A stretch of 12,648 nt of DNA, from assembly GCA_030041195.1 (NCBI GenBank), contig JASHOI010000597.1, positions 1 through 12,648 on the forward strand, given 5' to 3'. This DNA is from Streptosporangiaceae bacterium (GTDB lineage Bacteria > Actinomycetota > Actinomycetes > Streptosporangiales > Streptosporangiaceae). The notes under the pieces are model-generated. The model had not been told where the DNA came from. It ran no database searches and was given only the letters and a program-made list of their open reading frames with translations. Made by a program: the position numbers and the translations under genes. Positions within the stretch are counted from its first letter, which is position 1; the number at the start of each line of letters is the position of its first letter. Of the stretch, positions 6,233 through 12,648 are shown piece by piece.

Positions 6233-6285
6233 AATGATCTAGGAGGCTCGCGCGCATATGCCGCCGGTGATCCTCCTAGATCATT
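6233..6285. repeat. 14-bp perfect inverted repeat with CTAG in each arm
   Basis: AATGATCTAGGAGG (6233-6246) is the exact reverse complement of CCTCCTAGATCATT (6272-6285), with a 25-bp spacer; pairing can continue inward after one mismatch. Each arm contains GATC, CTAG and a GGAGG/CCTCC block. It lies in the 165-bp gap between the LysR and hydrolase genes, and its AT content is unlike the flanks. No T-tract follows on either strand, so a standard intrinsic terminator is unlikely. A REP/MITE-like dispersed palindrome, a factor-independent hairpin terminator, or an operator are the options. Confidence 0.8.
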
Positions 6286-6314
6286 TAGGAATCCCGGCCC
6301 GGCCGGCGCTGACA

Positions 6315-6346
6315 CTGGCGCACTCCTGGGATGCGGCTCGTGCCAG
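6315..6346 (-). terminator. Possible hairpin terminator directly after the LysR gene
   Basis: Reading the minus strand directly past the LysR stop, CTGGCAC (6346-6340) pairs with GTGCGCCAG (6323-6315) with a 2-nt bulge and a 16-nt loop. It starts right next to the stop codon. No U-tract follows, so this would be an L-shaped actinobacterial terminator at best. Confidence 0.3.
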
Positions 6347-7264
6347 CTAATTGGCGACGGGTGCGTCATCGAACTTGTAAGCGGCGGCGCGGATCGCGGC
6401 GATGCACGCGGCAACCGGCGGCTGGTCGCGGGTTCCGTTCCGGTAGGCGATGCGGGTGCGGCGGCGGGTCGGCAGCGGGGTGAGCGTCACGTCCGCTGGC
6501 GGGTCGATCGCGCCGAGTTGTGGCACCAGGGCCACGCCCTGGCCCGCCGCGACGAGCGCGAGCACGGTGCTGAAATCGTCGGCGTGGTGCCGGATGCGCG
6601 GCGCGAACCCGGCGGCCTGGCAGGCGCGCACCGCCATCGCGTGGCACAGGGTGCCCGGACTGGCCACGATCCACTGCGAATCGCGATGACGCAGGATCGG
6701 GTCGTCGCCCGGAGCCGGCAGCGGCGACGGCGATCCGCAGCTTGCCAGGTAGATCGCCTCCTCCAGCAACGGCTCGGTGGCCAGGGCCGGGTCCGGCTCG
6801 GCGGGCACGTAGTCGTACTCGTGCACCAGCGCGACGTCCAGCGCACCGGAGCGCAGCGCGTCCGGGACCGCGGCCGGGTCGAGCTCGGTCACCATCAGCT
6901 CCAGGCCGGGGTGATCGCGGCCGAGCGCGACAAGCGCGGCGGGCAGGATCGTGCGCACCGCGGTGGGGAACGCGCCGATCCGCAGCGGGCCGGCCAGGCC
7001 GGTGCGCGCCGCGGCGAGCCCGGCGTCGGCCCGTTCCAGGAGGGCGAGGATCTCCTCGGTCTGGCTTGCCAGAACCGCGCCTGCCGGGGTGAGCGCCACG
7101 CGCCGACCCGTGCGCTGCAGCAGCGGCACCCCGGCGTCGCGTTCCAGCCCGGCAAGCTGCTGGGAGACCGCGGACGGGGTGTAGCACAGCGCGTCGGCCA
7201 CCGCGGCGATCGTGCCGCGGTGCGCGAGTTCGCGGAGCAGCAGGAGCTTGCGCACATCGAGCAT
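6347..7264 (-). CDS. LysR-family transcriptional regulator
   Basis: 305 aa, the standard LysR length. N-terminal winged HTH at ~1-65: RELAHRGTIAAVADAL (11-26), the recognition region TPSAVSQQLAGLE (29-41) and VPLLQRTGRRVALTPAG (46-62). A linker helix (~63-90) and an effector-binding domain of periplasmic-binding-protein fold (~92-295) follow, with recognisable PLRIGAFPT, ALDVALVHEYDY and GQGVALVPQLG segments. LysR tetramers bind T-N11-A sites upstream of a divergent target and activate it when a small molecule binds. The divergent neighbour, a DHDPS-family gene 72 bp away, is the obvious target. There is no Shine-Dalgarno before ATG 7264; a -10-like TAAGCT 6 nt upstream suggests a leaderless mRNA. 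Confidence 0.92.
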   Translation of the reverse strand: MLDVRKLLLLRELAHRGTIAAVADALCYTPSAVSQQLAGLERDAGVPLLQRTGRRVALTPAGAVLASQTEEILALLERADAGLAAARTGLAGPLRIGAFPTAVRTILPAALVALGRDHPGLELMVTELDPAAVPDALRSGALDVALVHEYDYVPAEPDPALATEPLLEEAIYLASCGSPSPLPAPGDDPILRHRDSQWIVASPGTLCHAMAVRACQAAGFAPRIRHHADDFSTVLALVAAGQGVALVPQLGAIDPPADVTLTPLPTRRRTRIAYRNGTRDQPPVAACIAAIRAAAYKFDDAPVAN

Positions 7265-7301
7265 CAGTTCAGCTTACGAGTTAGTGAAGGAACGTGAACT
7301 G
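7265..7301. promoter_or_regulatory. Candidate LysR operator dyad between lysR and the DHDPS-family gene
   Basis: CAGTTCA (7265-7271) and TGAACTG (7295-7301) are exact reverse complements with centres 30 bp apart, about three helical turns. Between them CTTAC-GA-GTTAG is a near palindrome. The dyad covers the LysR gene's predicted promoter, as expected for autoregulation plus control of the divergent gene. Confidence 0.5.
7271..7298 (-). promoter_or_regulatory. Predicted leaderless promoter of the LysR gene
   Basis: On the minus strand, TTCACG (7298-7293) and TAAGCT (7276-7271) are separated by 16 bp, and the ATG follows 6 nt after the -10. The hexamers match consensus only partly, but the spacing and the absence of a ribosome-binding site agree with a transcript starting at the ATG. 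Confidence 0.35.
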
Positions 7302-7336
7302 GACCTAAAGAATCCGCCCGTGGTTGTCTCGACCCC

Positions 7337-8233
7337 ATGGACGACCTCACTCTCGCGGGCCTGTACGTCCCGCTCGTCACCCCGTTCACCGCCGACGGAG
7401 AACTCGCGGCCGAGTGCCTGGAACGTGTCGCGCACACGGTCATCGACGAGGGCGCGGCCGGTCTGGTGGCGCTGGGGACCACCGGGGAGCCCGCCACGCT
7501 GACCGCCGAGGAGCGGCACGCCGTGCTGGACATCTGCGCGCGGGTGTGCTGCTCGCGCTCGGCGACGCTCATCGCCGGGGCCGGGTCGAACGACACCCGC
7601 GCCTCGGCCGCGGCGCTGGCGGAGCTCAAGGCCTGGCCGGAGATATCCGCCGCGCTCACCGTCGTGCCGTACTACACCCGCCCGTCGCAGGACGGCGTGA
7701 TCGCGCACTTCACCGCGCTGGCCAGGCAGAGCCCGGTGCCGCTGATCGTCTACAACATCCCGTACCGGACCGGCCAGACCGTGGGGTGGCGCGCGTTGCG
7801 GCACCTGGCCGGTGTGCCGGGGATCGCCGGGGTCAAGCACGCCGTCGGCGGCATCGACGCCGACACCGTGATGCTAATGGCCGACCTGCCGGAACGGTTC
7901 GCCGTGCTCGGCGGCGACGACCTGTTCGCCGCCCCGCTGCTCGCGCTCGGGGCGGCTGGGGCGATCATGGCCGCGGCCAACGTGTGCACCGGCCGCTACG
8001 CCGAGATGGTGCGCGCCTGGCGGGCCGGCCAGCCCGCGACGGGCCGCGCGCTCGGCCACCGGCTCGCCCCGCTGTCCGCGGCGCTGTTCGCCGAGCCGAA
8101 CCCCGTGGTGATCAAGGCGGCGCTGCACGCACAGGGCCGGATTCCCAGCCCGGCCGTGCGGCTTCCGCTGCTCGCAGCCGGCCCGGACGCGACCACCGAG
8201 GCTCGGCGGGCCGCGGCCGCGGTCGCCGCGTGA
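7337..8233 (+). CDS. Dihydrodipicolinate synthase / N-acetylneuraminate lyase family aldolase
   Basis: 298 aa, the normal size of this class I aldolase TIM barrel. VPLVTPF (11-17); pyruvate-binding LGTTGEPATLT (46-56); PYYTRPSQ (111-118) matching the YY pair of DHDPS; YNIPYRTG with Y139 as the probable proton-relay Tyr and R144 at the position of the DHDPS substrate-carboxylate Arg; Schiff-base K167 in GVKHA. Family members condense pyruvate with, or split it from, an aldehyde. Retention of the Arg and Tyr makes genuine DHDPS activity (lysine/DAP pathway) possible, but the divergent dedicated LysR and absence of other dap genes nearby fit a specialised catabolic aldolase as well. The ATG at 7337 lacks a clear Shine-Dalgarno. 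Its stop is 3 bp from the convergent ABC permease gene. Confidence 0.88.
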   Translation: MDDLTLAGLYVPLVTPFTADGELAAECLERVAHTVIDEGAAGLVALGTTGEPATLTAEERHAVLDICARVCCSRSATLIAGAGSNDTRASAAALAELKAWPEISAALTVVPYYTRPSQDGVIAHFTALARQSPVPLIVYNIPYRTGQTVGWRALRHLAGVPGIAGVKHAVGGIDADTVMLMADLPERFAVLGGDDLFAAPLLALGAAGAIMAAANVCTGRYAEMVRAWRAGQPATGRALGHRLAPLSAALFAEPNPVVIKAALHAQGRIPSPAVRLPLLAAGPDATTEARRAAAAVAA

Positions 8234-8236
8234 CGG

Positions 8237-9274
8237 TCAGCCGATGCGGCGGATCCGCCAGAGCGACAGCGCGGCCACGGCCACGGCGAGACCGAGGAAG
8301 ATGGCGAGCTCGTACCACTGCAGCGGCCAGTACCGGCTCGCGGGCTGATACGACACGACCTCGTGGAAGGTGGCGCCGACCCGGGCCACGCAGTCCTGCA
8401 GCCTGTTCACCACTTGCGGTGGCGCCGGGGCCGCTGGACCGCCGCCCCGCCGGTTCGAGCCAATGCCGGGGCAGATCCGGTTCAGCTCGCCGCCGGTCAG
8501 CGCTCCGCCGCGGGAGTTGACGATCCCGACCGACGTTATCCAGGCGTTCGGAATGTCGGGCACGCTGGGCTGCAGCGAGGCGGCCGGCAAGAACGGCGCG
8601 AACCCCTGCTGACCGTAGCCGGTGGTCGCCGGGTCAAGCGCCAGCGACCTGGTCACCGGGGGGATCAGGTGCGGGCGCACCCAGATACGGAACGCGATAC
8701 GGGAGGCGGTGAACGCGACCAGCGTCGCCAGCATGGCCGGGAGCGTCCGGCGGATCAGCGCGCCGATCGCCACGCCGAGCGCGAAGGCGAACACGGCGTA
8801 GCCGGCCGGCACGATGTCGCGCTCGTCGAACGAGGCGAACTGGTTCATCCCCGCCCGGTCCACCGGGCTGGCCCACCACGTGACGATGAAGCTGAGCAGC
8901 CCGGTCACGGCCATGCTGGCCAGGCCGATGACCGCCAGCCTGACGGTCAGCCAGCGGGTGCGCGTGACGCTCTGCGTCCAGGCCAGGCGGAACGTGCCGG
9001 CCTCCAGCTCGCTGGCCACCAGCGGTGCGCCCCAGAACATGCCGAGCACGGCGGGAACCAGCAGCACCAGGATGCCAAGCCACAGCCGGAGGGTGCCGTC
9101 CTGGCCGGCCACCGCCGCGGCGCATCCGGCGCCGGGCCCGCAGCTGGCGACGGCCGCGTCGTACACCCGCACGAGGTGCGGCCCGGTCACGGCCGCGATC
9201 ACGGCGACGATCGCGATGGCGGCAGCGGCCGCGACGTTCTGCGCACGGGCCTGCCGCAACGTGAACTGGATCAT
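8237..9274 (-). CDS. ABC-2 type transporter permease subunit
   Basis: 345 aa with about six membrane helices: ~13-31, ~62-84, ~112-133, ~157-174, ~178-196 and ~320-339. The segment SELEAGTFRLAWTQSVTRTRW (89-109) between helices 2 and 3 is typical of actinobacterial ABC-2 permeases and probably contacts the ATPase. A large extracytoplasmic region (~200-318) is Pro/Gly-rich and carries C268 and C295; C45 and C51 lie in the first outer loop, so disulphides are possible. The end, SYQPASRYWPLQWYE, is a motif I recall from this permease group. Its ATG overlaps the ATPase stop as ATGA (translational coupling), giving a two-gene exporter. The substrate is unknown; such exporters often handle antimicrobial compounds, lipids or peptides. 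Confidence 0.88.
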   Translation of the reverse strand: MIQFTLRQARAQNVAAAAAIAIVAVIAAVTGPHLVRVYDAAVASCGPGAGCAAAVAGQDGTLRLWLGILVLLVPAVLGMFWGAPLVASELEAGTFRLAWTQSVTRTRWLTVRLAVIGLASMAVTGLLSFIVTWWASPVDRAGMNQFASFDERDIVPAGYAVFAFALGVAIGALIRRTLPAMLATLVAFTASRIAFRIWVRPHLIPPVTRSLALDPATTGYGQQGFAPFLPAASLQPSVPDIPNAWITSVGIVNSRGGALTGGELNRICPGIGSNRRGGGPAAPAPPQVVNRLQDCVARVGATFHEVVSYQPASRYWPLQWYELAIFLGLAVAVAALSLWRIRRIG

Positions 9275-10050
9275 CGAATGACCTCCGATGGGCCGCCGTG
9301 GCCGGGTGACGCCTCGCTCATATAGGCGATCACCAGGTCGTCGAGGGAAGCCTGCCGGTGCGGCGCGGCAGCGAGCCGGCCGTGCGCGGCGAGCAGCGCG
9401 GCCACCGGCCCCGCCAGCCGCACCCGGGACGCCACCAGCAGGACGAGGTAGTCGCAGATCCGCTCCAGGTCCGCGACCAGGTGCGAGGAGAGCACCACGG
9501 TCATGCCCTGCGCGCCGGCGAGCTGGGTCACGGCCTCGAGGAACTCCCGCCGGGCCAGCGGGTCGAGGCTGGCCACCGGCTCGTCGAGGATCAGCAGGTC
9601 CGGTCGCTTGGCAACGGCGAGCGTGAGCGCGAGCTGCGCCCGCTGGCCGCCGGAGAGCCGGCCGGCTCGCTGACCGGGGTCGAGACCGAGCTGCCCGATG
9701 CGGTGCCTGGCCAGCGCGCGGTCCCAGCCGGGGTTGAGCGCCGCGCCCATCCGCAGGTGCTCCGCGACCGGCAGCCCGCGGTAGACGGGCGTGTCCTGGG
9801 CGACGAAGCCGACCCTGCCGAGCTGCGCCGGACCGTGTGCCGGGCGCCCGCCGAGCACGCTGATCGTTCCCGAGCTCGGGGTGAGCAGGCCAACGGCCAG
9901 GTGCAGCAGCGTGGTCTTGCCCGCCCCGTTCGGGCCGACGAGGCCGGTCACCCGGCCGGCCGGAATGGCAAGCGTGCAGTCCGACAGGGCCCAGCGCCGG
10001 CGATAGCGCTTGCCAAGCCCGGTCGCCTGGATCGCGGTTGCGTCAGTCAA
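9271..10050 (-). CDS. ABC transporter ATP-binding protein
   Basis: 259 aa with all nucleotide-binding motifs: Walker A GPNGAGKT (39-46), Q-loop VAQD with Q85, signature LSGGQ (132-136), Walker B LLILDEP (152-158), D-loop SLDP and switch H190 in LSSH. It is of the ABC-2 exporter type, cytoplasmic, and energises the permease encoded by the overlapping downstream gene. The start is TTG 10050, supported by GGAGAGG (10060-10066 on the minus strand) 9 nt upstream; no ATG or GTG sits in frame close by. It diverges from an OmpR-type response regulator across a 123-bp region with a strong dyad. GntR regulators commonly accompany this transporter type; here a two-component system takes that position, so it probably controls the exporter. 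Confidence 0.95.
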   Translation of the reverse strand: MTDATAIQATGLGKRYRRRWALSDCTLAIPAGRVTGLVGPNGAGKTTLLHLAVGLLTPSSGTISVLGGRPAHGPAQLGRVGFVAQDTPVYRGLPVAEHLRMGAALNPGWDRALARHRIGQLGLDPGQRAGRLSGGQRAQLALTLAVAKRPDLLILDEPVASLDPLARREFLEAVTQLAGAQGMTVVLSSHLVADLERICDYLVLLVASRVRLAGPVAALLAAHGRLAAAPHRQASLDDLVIAYMSEASPGHGGPSEVIR

Positions 10051-10108
10051 TGCGGTTGTCCTCTCCGGTCCCGGCTCGCGTTGGTCGCTGACTTGTGTAC
10101 GCCAGGGC

Positions 10109-10151
10109 CGGTGTCAGCTCGGTGCCGGCGGCTGGCACCTGGCTGACACCG
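10109..10151. promoter_or_regulatory. 43-bp nested palindrome with 11-bp direct repeats; candidate response-regulator operator
   Basis: Outer arms CGGTGTCAGC (10109-10118) and GCTGACACCG (10142-10151) pair perfectly over 10 bp. Inner arms GGTGCC (10121-10126) and GGCACC (10134-10139) pair perfectly over 6 bp around a 7-bp loop. On the minus strand GGTGTCAGCC (from 10150) and GGTGCCAGCC (from 10139) form a direct repeat with an 11-bp period, and the plus strand shows a weaker copy (GGTGTCAGC and GGTGCCGGC). OmpR/PhoB-family regulators bind tandem half-sites spaced 11 bp. The element lies between the divergent exporter and two-component genes, ending 22 bp before the regulator's GTG. The rest of the 10051-10173 gap shows only the ATPase RBS. 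Confidence 0.65.
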
Positions 10152-10173
10152 AAGGCCTGCGATCCTGGGCAGC

Positions 10174-10836
10174 GTGAGAGTGCTGGTCGTTGAAGATCAC
10201 CAGGTGCTCGGCACCGCGATCGGCGCCGGGCTGCGCCGGGAAGGGATGGCGGTCGACCTCGCGGCGAACGGGAACGCGGCGCTCGAGCACCTCGCGGTCA
10301 CCCGCTACGACGTGGTCGTGCTGGACCGCGACCTGCCCGGGATCCATGGCGACGAGGTCTGCGGGCGGATCGTGGCCGGCGGCTCGGGAAGCCGGGTGCT
10401 GATGCTGACCGCCGCCAGCACCGTCCGGGACCGGGTCGAGGGCCTCGGGCTGGGTGCGGACGACTACCTGCCCAAGCCGTTCGACTTTGCCGAACTGGTC
10501 GCCCGGATCAGGGCGCTCGGGCGGCGTTCGGCGGCGGCGCTGCCGCCGACGCTGGAAAGCGCGGACGTCACCCTCGACCCGAGCCGGCGCGTGGCATTCC
10601 GCGCCGGGCGGCGGCTGGACCTCAGCCCCAGGGAGTTCGGGGTGCTGGAGTGCCTGCTCGCCTCCGCCGGGCGGGTGGTCCCGGCGGAGGAGCTGCTCGA
10701 GCGGGTGTGGGACGAGGCGGCCGACCCGTTCACCACGGCCGTGAAGTCGACGATCCGCCGGCTCCGCGCCAAGCTCGGTGACCCGCCGGTCATCGACACG
10801 ATTCGCGAGGGCGGATACCGGATCGGAGAGCCGTGA
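10174..10836 (+). CDS. OmpR/PhoB-family response regulator
   Basis: 220 aa. Receiver domain ~1-115: acidic pocket E7/D8, phosphoacceptor D51 in VVLDRDLPG, T79 in LMLTA, and K101 in LPKPF. C-terminal OmpR winged helix ~128-218: LDLSPREFGVLECLLASAGRVV, a transactivation loop, recognition helix TTAVKSTIRRLRAKLG and the wing hairpin VIDTIREGGYRIG. It is a cytoplasmic DNA-binding regulator phosphorylated by the kinase encoded next. The GTG start at 10174 gives the canonical N-terminus (RVLVVEDH). No clear Shine-Dalgarno precedes it, so a leaderless start is possible. Its stop overlaps the kinase start (GTGA). Given the nested operator upstream, autoregulation and control of the divergent ABC exporter are likely, though this is inference. 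Confidence 0.96.
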   Translation: MRVLVVEDHQVLGTAIGAGLRREGMAVDLAANGNAALEHLAVTRYDVVVLDRDLPGIHGDEVCGRIVAGGSGSRVLMLTAASTVRDRVEGLGLGADDYLPKPFDFAELVARIRALGRRSAAALPPTLESADVTLDPSRRVAFRAGRRLDLSPREFGVLECLLASAGRVVPAEELLERVWDEAADPFTTAVKSTIRRLRAKLGDPPVIDTIREGGYRIGEP

Positions 10837-11939
10837 CCGTGTCCGAACCCGGGCGAACCTTGCGAGGGCGGCTGGCCCTGCTCTACGCCGGCCTGTTCGT
10901 TGGCTCGGGAATCGCCCTGCTGATCATCGCCGACCTGCCACTGCTGAGATTCGGCCAGGTTTCCCACGCGACCGGCCACGGACCGGGCACCGCCGGTCCC
11001 GTCCGGTCGTTCACCGACCTGCCGGAGGTCCTGCGCTACTCCGGGATCGCGCTCGCGGTGACGGCCGCGGCGTCCGCCGCGTTCGGGTGGCTGATGGCCG
11101 ACCGGGCGCTGCGGCCGTTGCGCGCGATCACGGCCGCCGCGCGTGCCGCCTCGGCCAGCAACCTCGGCGAGCGCCTGAGCCTCGGCGGCTGCTACTCGTA
11201 CCGGGAGTTCCGGCAGCTCGCCAAGACGCTGGATGAACTGTTCGCCCGCCTGGAAGCCGCGTTCGACTCGCAGCGGCATTTCGTCGCGAACGCGTCACAC
11301 GAACTGCGGACCCCGCTTGCCGCCGAGCGGACCGTGCTCCAGGTGGCGCTCGCCGACCCGGAGGCGAGCGCGGACTCGCTGCGGTCGGCGTGCCGGCAGC
11401 TGCTGGTCGTCGGCAGGCAGCAGGAACGCCTCATCGACGCGCTGCTGACGCTGGCCAGCAGTCAGCGCGGGCTGCAGCAGCGAGAGCTGTTCGACCTCGC
11501 CGAGGTGACGGAACGGGTCGCGCGGGCCCGCGGCGGCCAGGCAGCGCAGCACGGTGTCCGGGTGGACACCAGCCTCGCCCCGGCCGGCGTGGCCGGGGAC
11601 CCGAGCCTGGCCGAGAGCCTGGTGGCCAACCTCGTCGACAACGCGATCCGGCACAACGTCACCGGCGGCCGGGTCCAGATCGCGACGACGACGGCCGCCG
11701 GGACTGCCAGCCTGTCGGTAGCGAACACCGGCGCGGTGATCCCGGCGTGCGAGGTCGGCCGGCTGTTCCAGCCGTTCCAGCAGCTCGACCGCGAGCGGAC
11801 CGGCGGCGACGGCCACGGGCTGGGACTGGCCATAGTGCAGTCGATCGCGGACGCGCACGGCGCCGCCCTGGCCGCGAGCGCCAGGCCCGAGGGCGGCCTC
11901 GACATCACGGTCAGCTTCCCACCGGCGACCCCTGCCTAG
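10833..11939 (+). CDS. Two-component sensor histidine kinase
   Basis: 368 aa. Membrane helices at ~13-35 and ~69-88 enclose a short ~33-residue extracytoplasmic loop, too small for a typical sensor domain. A HAMP region (~88-140, DRALRPLRAIT) follows. The HisKA domain has H156 in NASHELRTPL, and the HATPase_c domain has the N-box NLVDNAIRHN (266-275), a GAVIP segment in the G1-box position and the GHGLGLAI G2-box (327-334). The kinase phosphorylates the regulator encoded just upstream; the GTG start overlaps that stop by 4 bp. The small loop suits intramembrane sensing or sensing through a partner such as the divergent ABC exporter, as in Bce-type systems, although this permease is not of the Bce (FtsX-like) type. 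GTG 10839 is an alternative start. Confidence 0.95.
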   Translation: MTVSEPGRTLRGRLALLYAGLFVGSGIALLIIADLPLLRFGQVSHATGHGPGTAGPVRSFTDLPEVLRYSGIALAVTAAASAAFGWLMADRALRPLRAITAAARAASASNLGERLSLGGCYSYREFRQLAKTLDELFARLEAAFDSQRHFVANASHELRTPLAAERTVLQVALADPEASADSLRSACRQLLVVGRQQERLIDALLTLASSQRGLQQRELFDLAEVTERVARARGGQAAQHGVRVDTSLAPAGVAGDPSLAESLVANLVDNAIRHNVTGGRVQIATTTAAGTASLSVANTGAVIPACEVGRLFQPFQQLDRERTGGDGHGLGLAIVQSIADAHGAALAASARPEGGLDITVSFPPATPA

Positions 11940-11973
11940 CCCGGCCGCTCGGCTTCACCCCCTCCGCCGAAAC

Positions 11974-11987
11974 TGAAACGTGTTCTA
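11974..11987 (+). promoter_or_regulatory. KstR operator in the kstD promoter
   Basis: TGAAACGTGTTCTA matches every fixed position of the KstR consensus TNNAACNNGTTNNA. Dyad symmetry extends to 18 bp (ACT..AAC..GTT..AGT, 11972-11989 on the same centre). It overlaps a -10-like TAGTAT (11986-11991) and ends 22 bp before the ATG, so bound repressor would block transcription. KstR is the TetR-type repressor of the upper cholesterol/steroid degradation regulon. Confidence 0.85.
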
Positions 11988-12009
11988 GTATGGAGGCCCG
12001 GGAGGTGCC

Positions 12010-12648
12010 ATGGCAGCGGACGAGGCCGAGTTCGACGTCGTCGTGGTCGGCAGCGGTGCCGCCGGCATGACCGCGGCGCTCACCGCCGCGCACCAGGGTC
12101 TGCGCGCCGTGGTGCTGGAGAAGACCGGCTACTTCGGCGGCTCGACCGCCAGGTCCGGCGGCGGCATCTGGGCGCCAGGCAACGAGGTACTGCGCAAGGC
12201 CGGCGTGCGTGATGCACCGGACCAGGCCAGCGCGTACCTGGCCCATGTCGCGGGGGATAGCGTAACGGGCGGCAGGCAACAGGCACTGCTCGATCACGGG
12301 GCCGAGATGATCGCGTTCGTCCGGGCCAGCGCGCCGGTCGAATTCGCGTGGGTGCCCGGGTACGCGGACTACTACCCCGAGGCGCCGGGCGGGGTGGCCA
12401 AGGGGCGCAGCATCGAGCCGGTGCCGATGGACGGGCGGGTGCTCGGGCCGGAACTCGCGCACCTCAACCCGCCGTACCTGCCCGCGCCGAAGGGCGTGGC
12501 GATCACCCAGGCCGACTACCGGTGGCTGAGCCTGGGCACCCGGCACCCGCGAGCGCTGCTGACCGCCGCGCGGGTCTCGGCCCGGGCGGCGCGCACCCGG
12601 CTGTTCGGGCGGCGCACGCTGAGCATGGGGCAGGCTCTGGCCGCGGGC
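12010..12648 (+). CDS. kstD: 3-ketosteroid delta1-dehydrogenase, 3'-truncated by the window edge
   Basis: 213 residues are visible and the frame is open to the end of the window; full-length KstD is ~560 aa. The ATG at 12010 follows GGGAGG with a 4-nt spacer. An N-terminal Rossmann FAD site, VVVGSGAAGM (11-20), has E37 as ribose ligand; YFGGSTARSGGG (41-52), VPGYADYYPEAPGG (115-128) and GRSIEP (132-137) follow. The order and wording of these motifs match mycobacterial KstD (Rv3537) as I remember it, and Y121/Y122 lies where KstD has its first active-site Tyr. The enzyme introduces the C1-C2 double bond in ring A of 3-ketosteroids such as androstenedione, a step that opens the way to ring cleavage. 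The upstream KstR operator independently supports this. A close flavoprotein dehydrogenase relative cannot be excluded without the C-terminal half. Confidence 0.9.
   Translation, partial: MAADEAEFDVVVVGSGAAGMTAALTAAHQGLRAVVLEKTGYFGGSTARSGGGIWAPGNEVLRKAGVRDAPDQASAYLAHVAGDSVTGGRQQALLDHGAEMIAFVRASAPVEFAWVPGYADYYPEAPGGVAKGRSIEPVPMDGRVLGPELAHLNPPYLPAPKGVAITQADYRWLSLGTRHPRALLTAARVSARAARTRLFGRRTLSMGQALAAG

Noticed and set aside
6163..6414. Small minus-strand frame (83 aa) across the gap between LysR and the hydrolase
   Set aside because: It overlaps the ends of both genes, its codons are dictated by the inverted repeat, and it has no credible RBS or motif.
5375..7297. A 640-aa open frame on the plus strand opposite the hydrolase and LysR genes
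   Set aside because: It runs straight through two well-supported minus-strand genes and the inverted repeat, with Arg/Gly/Gln-rich composition and no motif; a GC-driven artefact.
1..12648. CRISPR array, tRNA/rRNA genes, transposase, integrase, att sites
   Set aside because: I looked for spaced direct repeats, clover-leaf signatures, DDE or recombinase motifs and terminal inverted repeats with target duplications, and found none.

Overview
The window is very GC-rich and densely coded. Its families (KstR-type operator and kstD, stand-alone LigD-type polymerase, Glyoxalase_6-like VOC protein, GTG/TTG starts, probable leaderless promoters) point to a chromosomal segment of an actinomycete (Actinomycetota). 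I cannot place it to genus. I see no tRNA, rRNA, CRISPR array, insertion sequence or phage gene. It reads as ordinary accessory or housekeeping chromosome made of small regulator-target modules.

Left part (1-3247, all plus strand): the C-terminal part of an exported SGNH/GDSL hydrolase or acyltransferase; a small membrane-anchored protein of unknown function; a 210-aa conserved protein carrying an Ada-like Cys-pair motif; a 21-bp tandem repeat; a 106-aa actinobacterial hypothetical protein; and a two-domain VOC (glyoxalase-fold) protein behind a probable leaderless promoter.

Middle part (3275-8233): a minus-strand pair, MarR regulator then stand-alone LigD-type primase-polymerase, diverges from an SRPBCC/AHSA1 gene, with a MarR-like dyad between them. 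A minus-strand alpha/beta hydrolase overlaps the SRPBCC gene tail to tail. A 14-bp perfect inverted repeat with CTAG cores fills the gap before a minus-strand LysR regulator. That regulator diverges from a dihydrodipicolinate-synthase-family gene across a 72-bp promoter region holding a 7-bp dyad.

Right part (8237-12648): an ABC-2 type exporter (ATPase and permease, ATGA overlap, minus strand) diverges from an OmpR/HK two-component pair (GTGA overlap, plus strand). Between them is a 43-bp nested palindrome that also contains 11-bp-spaced direct repeats, the usual architecture of an OmpR-family binding site. The window ends in a 3-ketosteroid delta1-dehydrogenase gene (kstD, truncated by the window edge) directly behind a perfect match to the KstR operator consensus, which indicates steroid catabolism in this organism.

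No single locus here is clearly a new biological system. The items most worth a second look are the nested operator at 10109-10151, the Ada-like protein at 1379-2011, the in-frame repeat bracketing the polymerase gene, and the two intergenic repeats.
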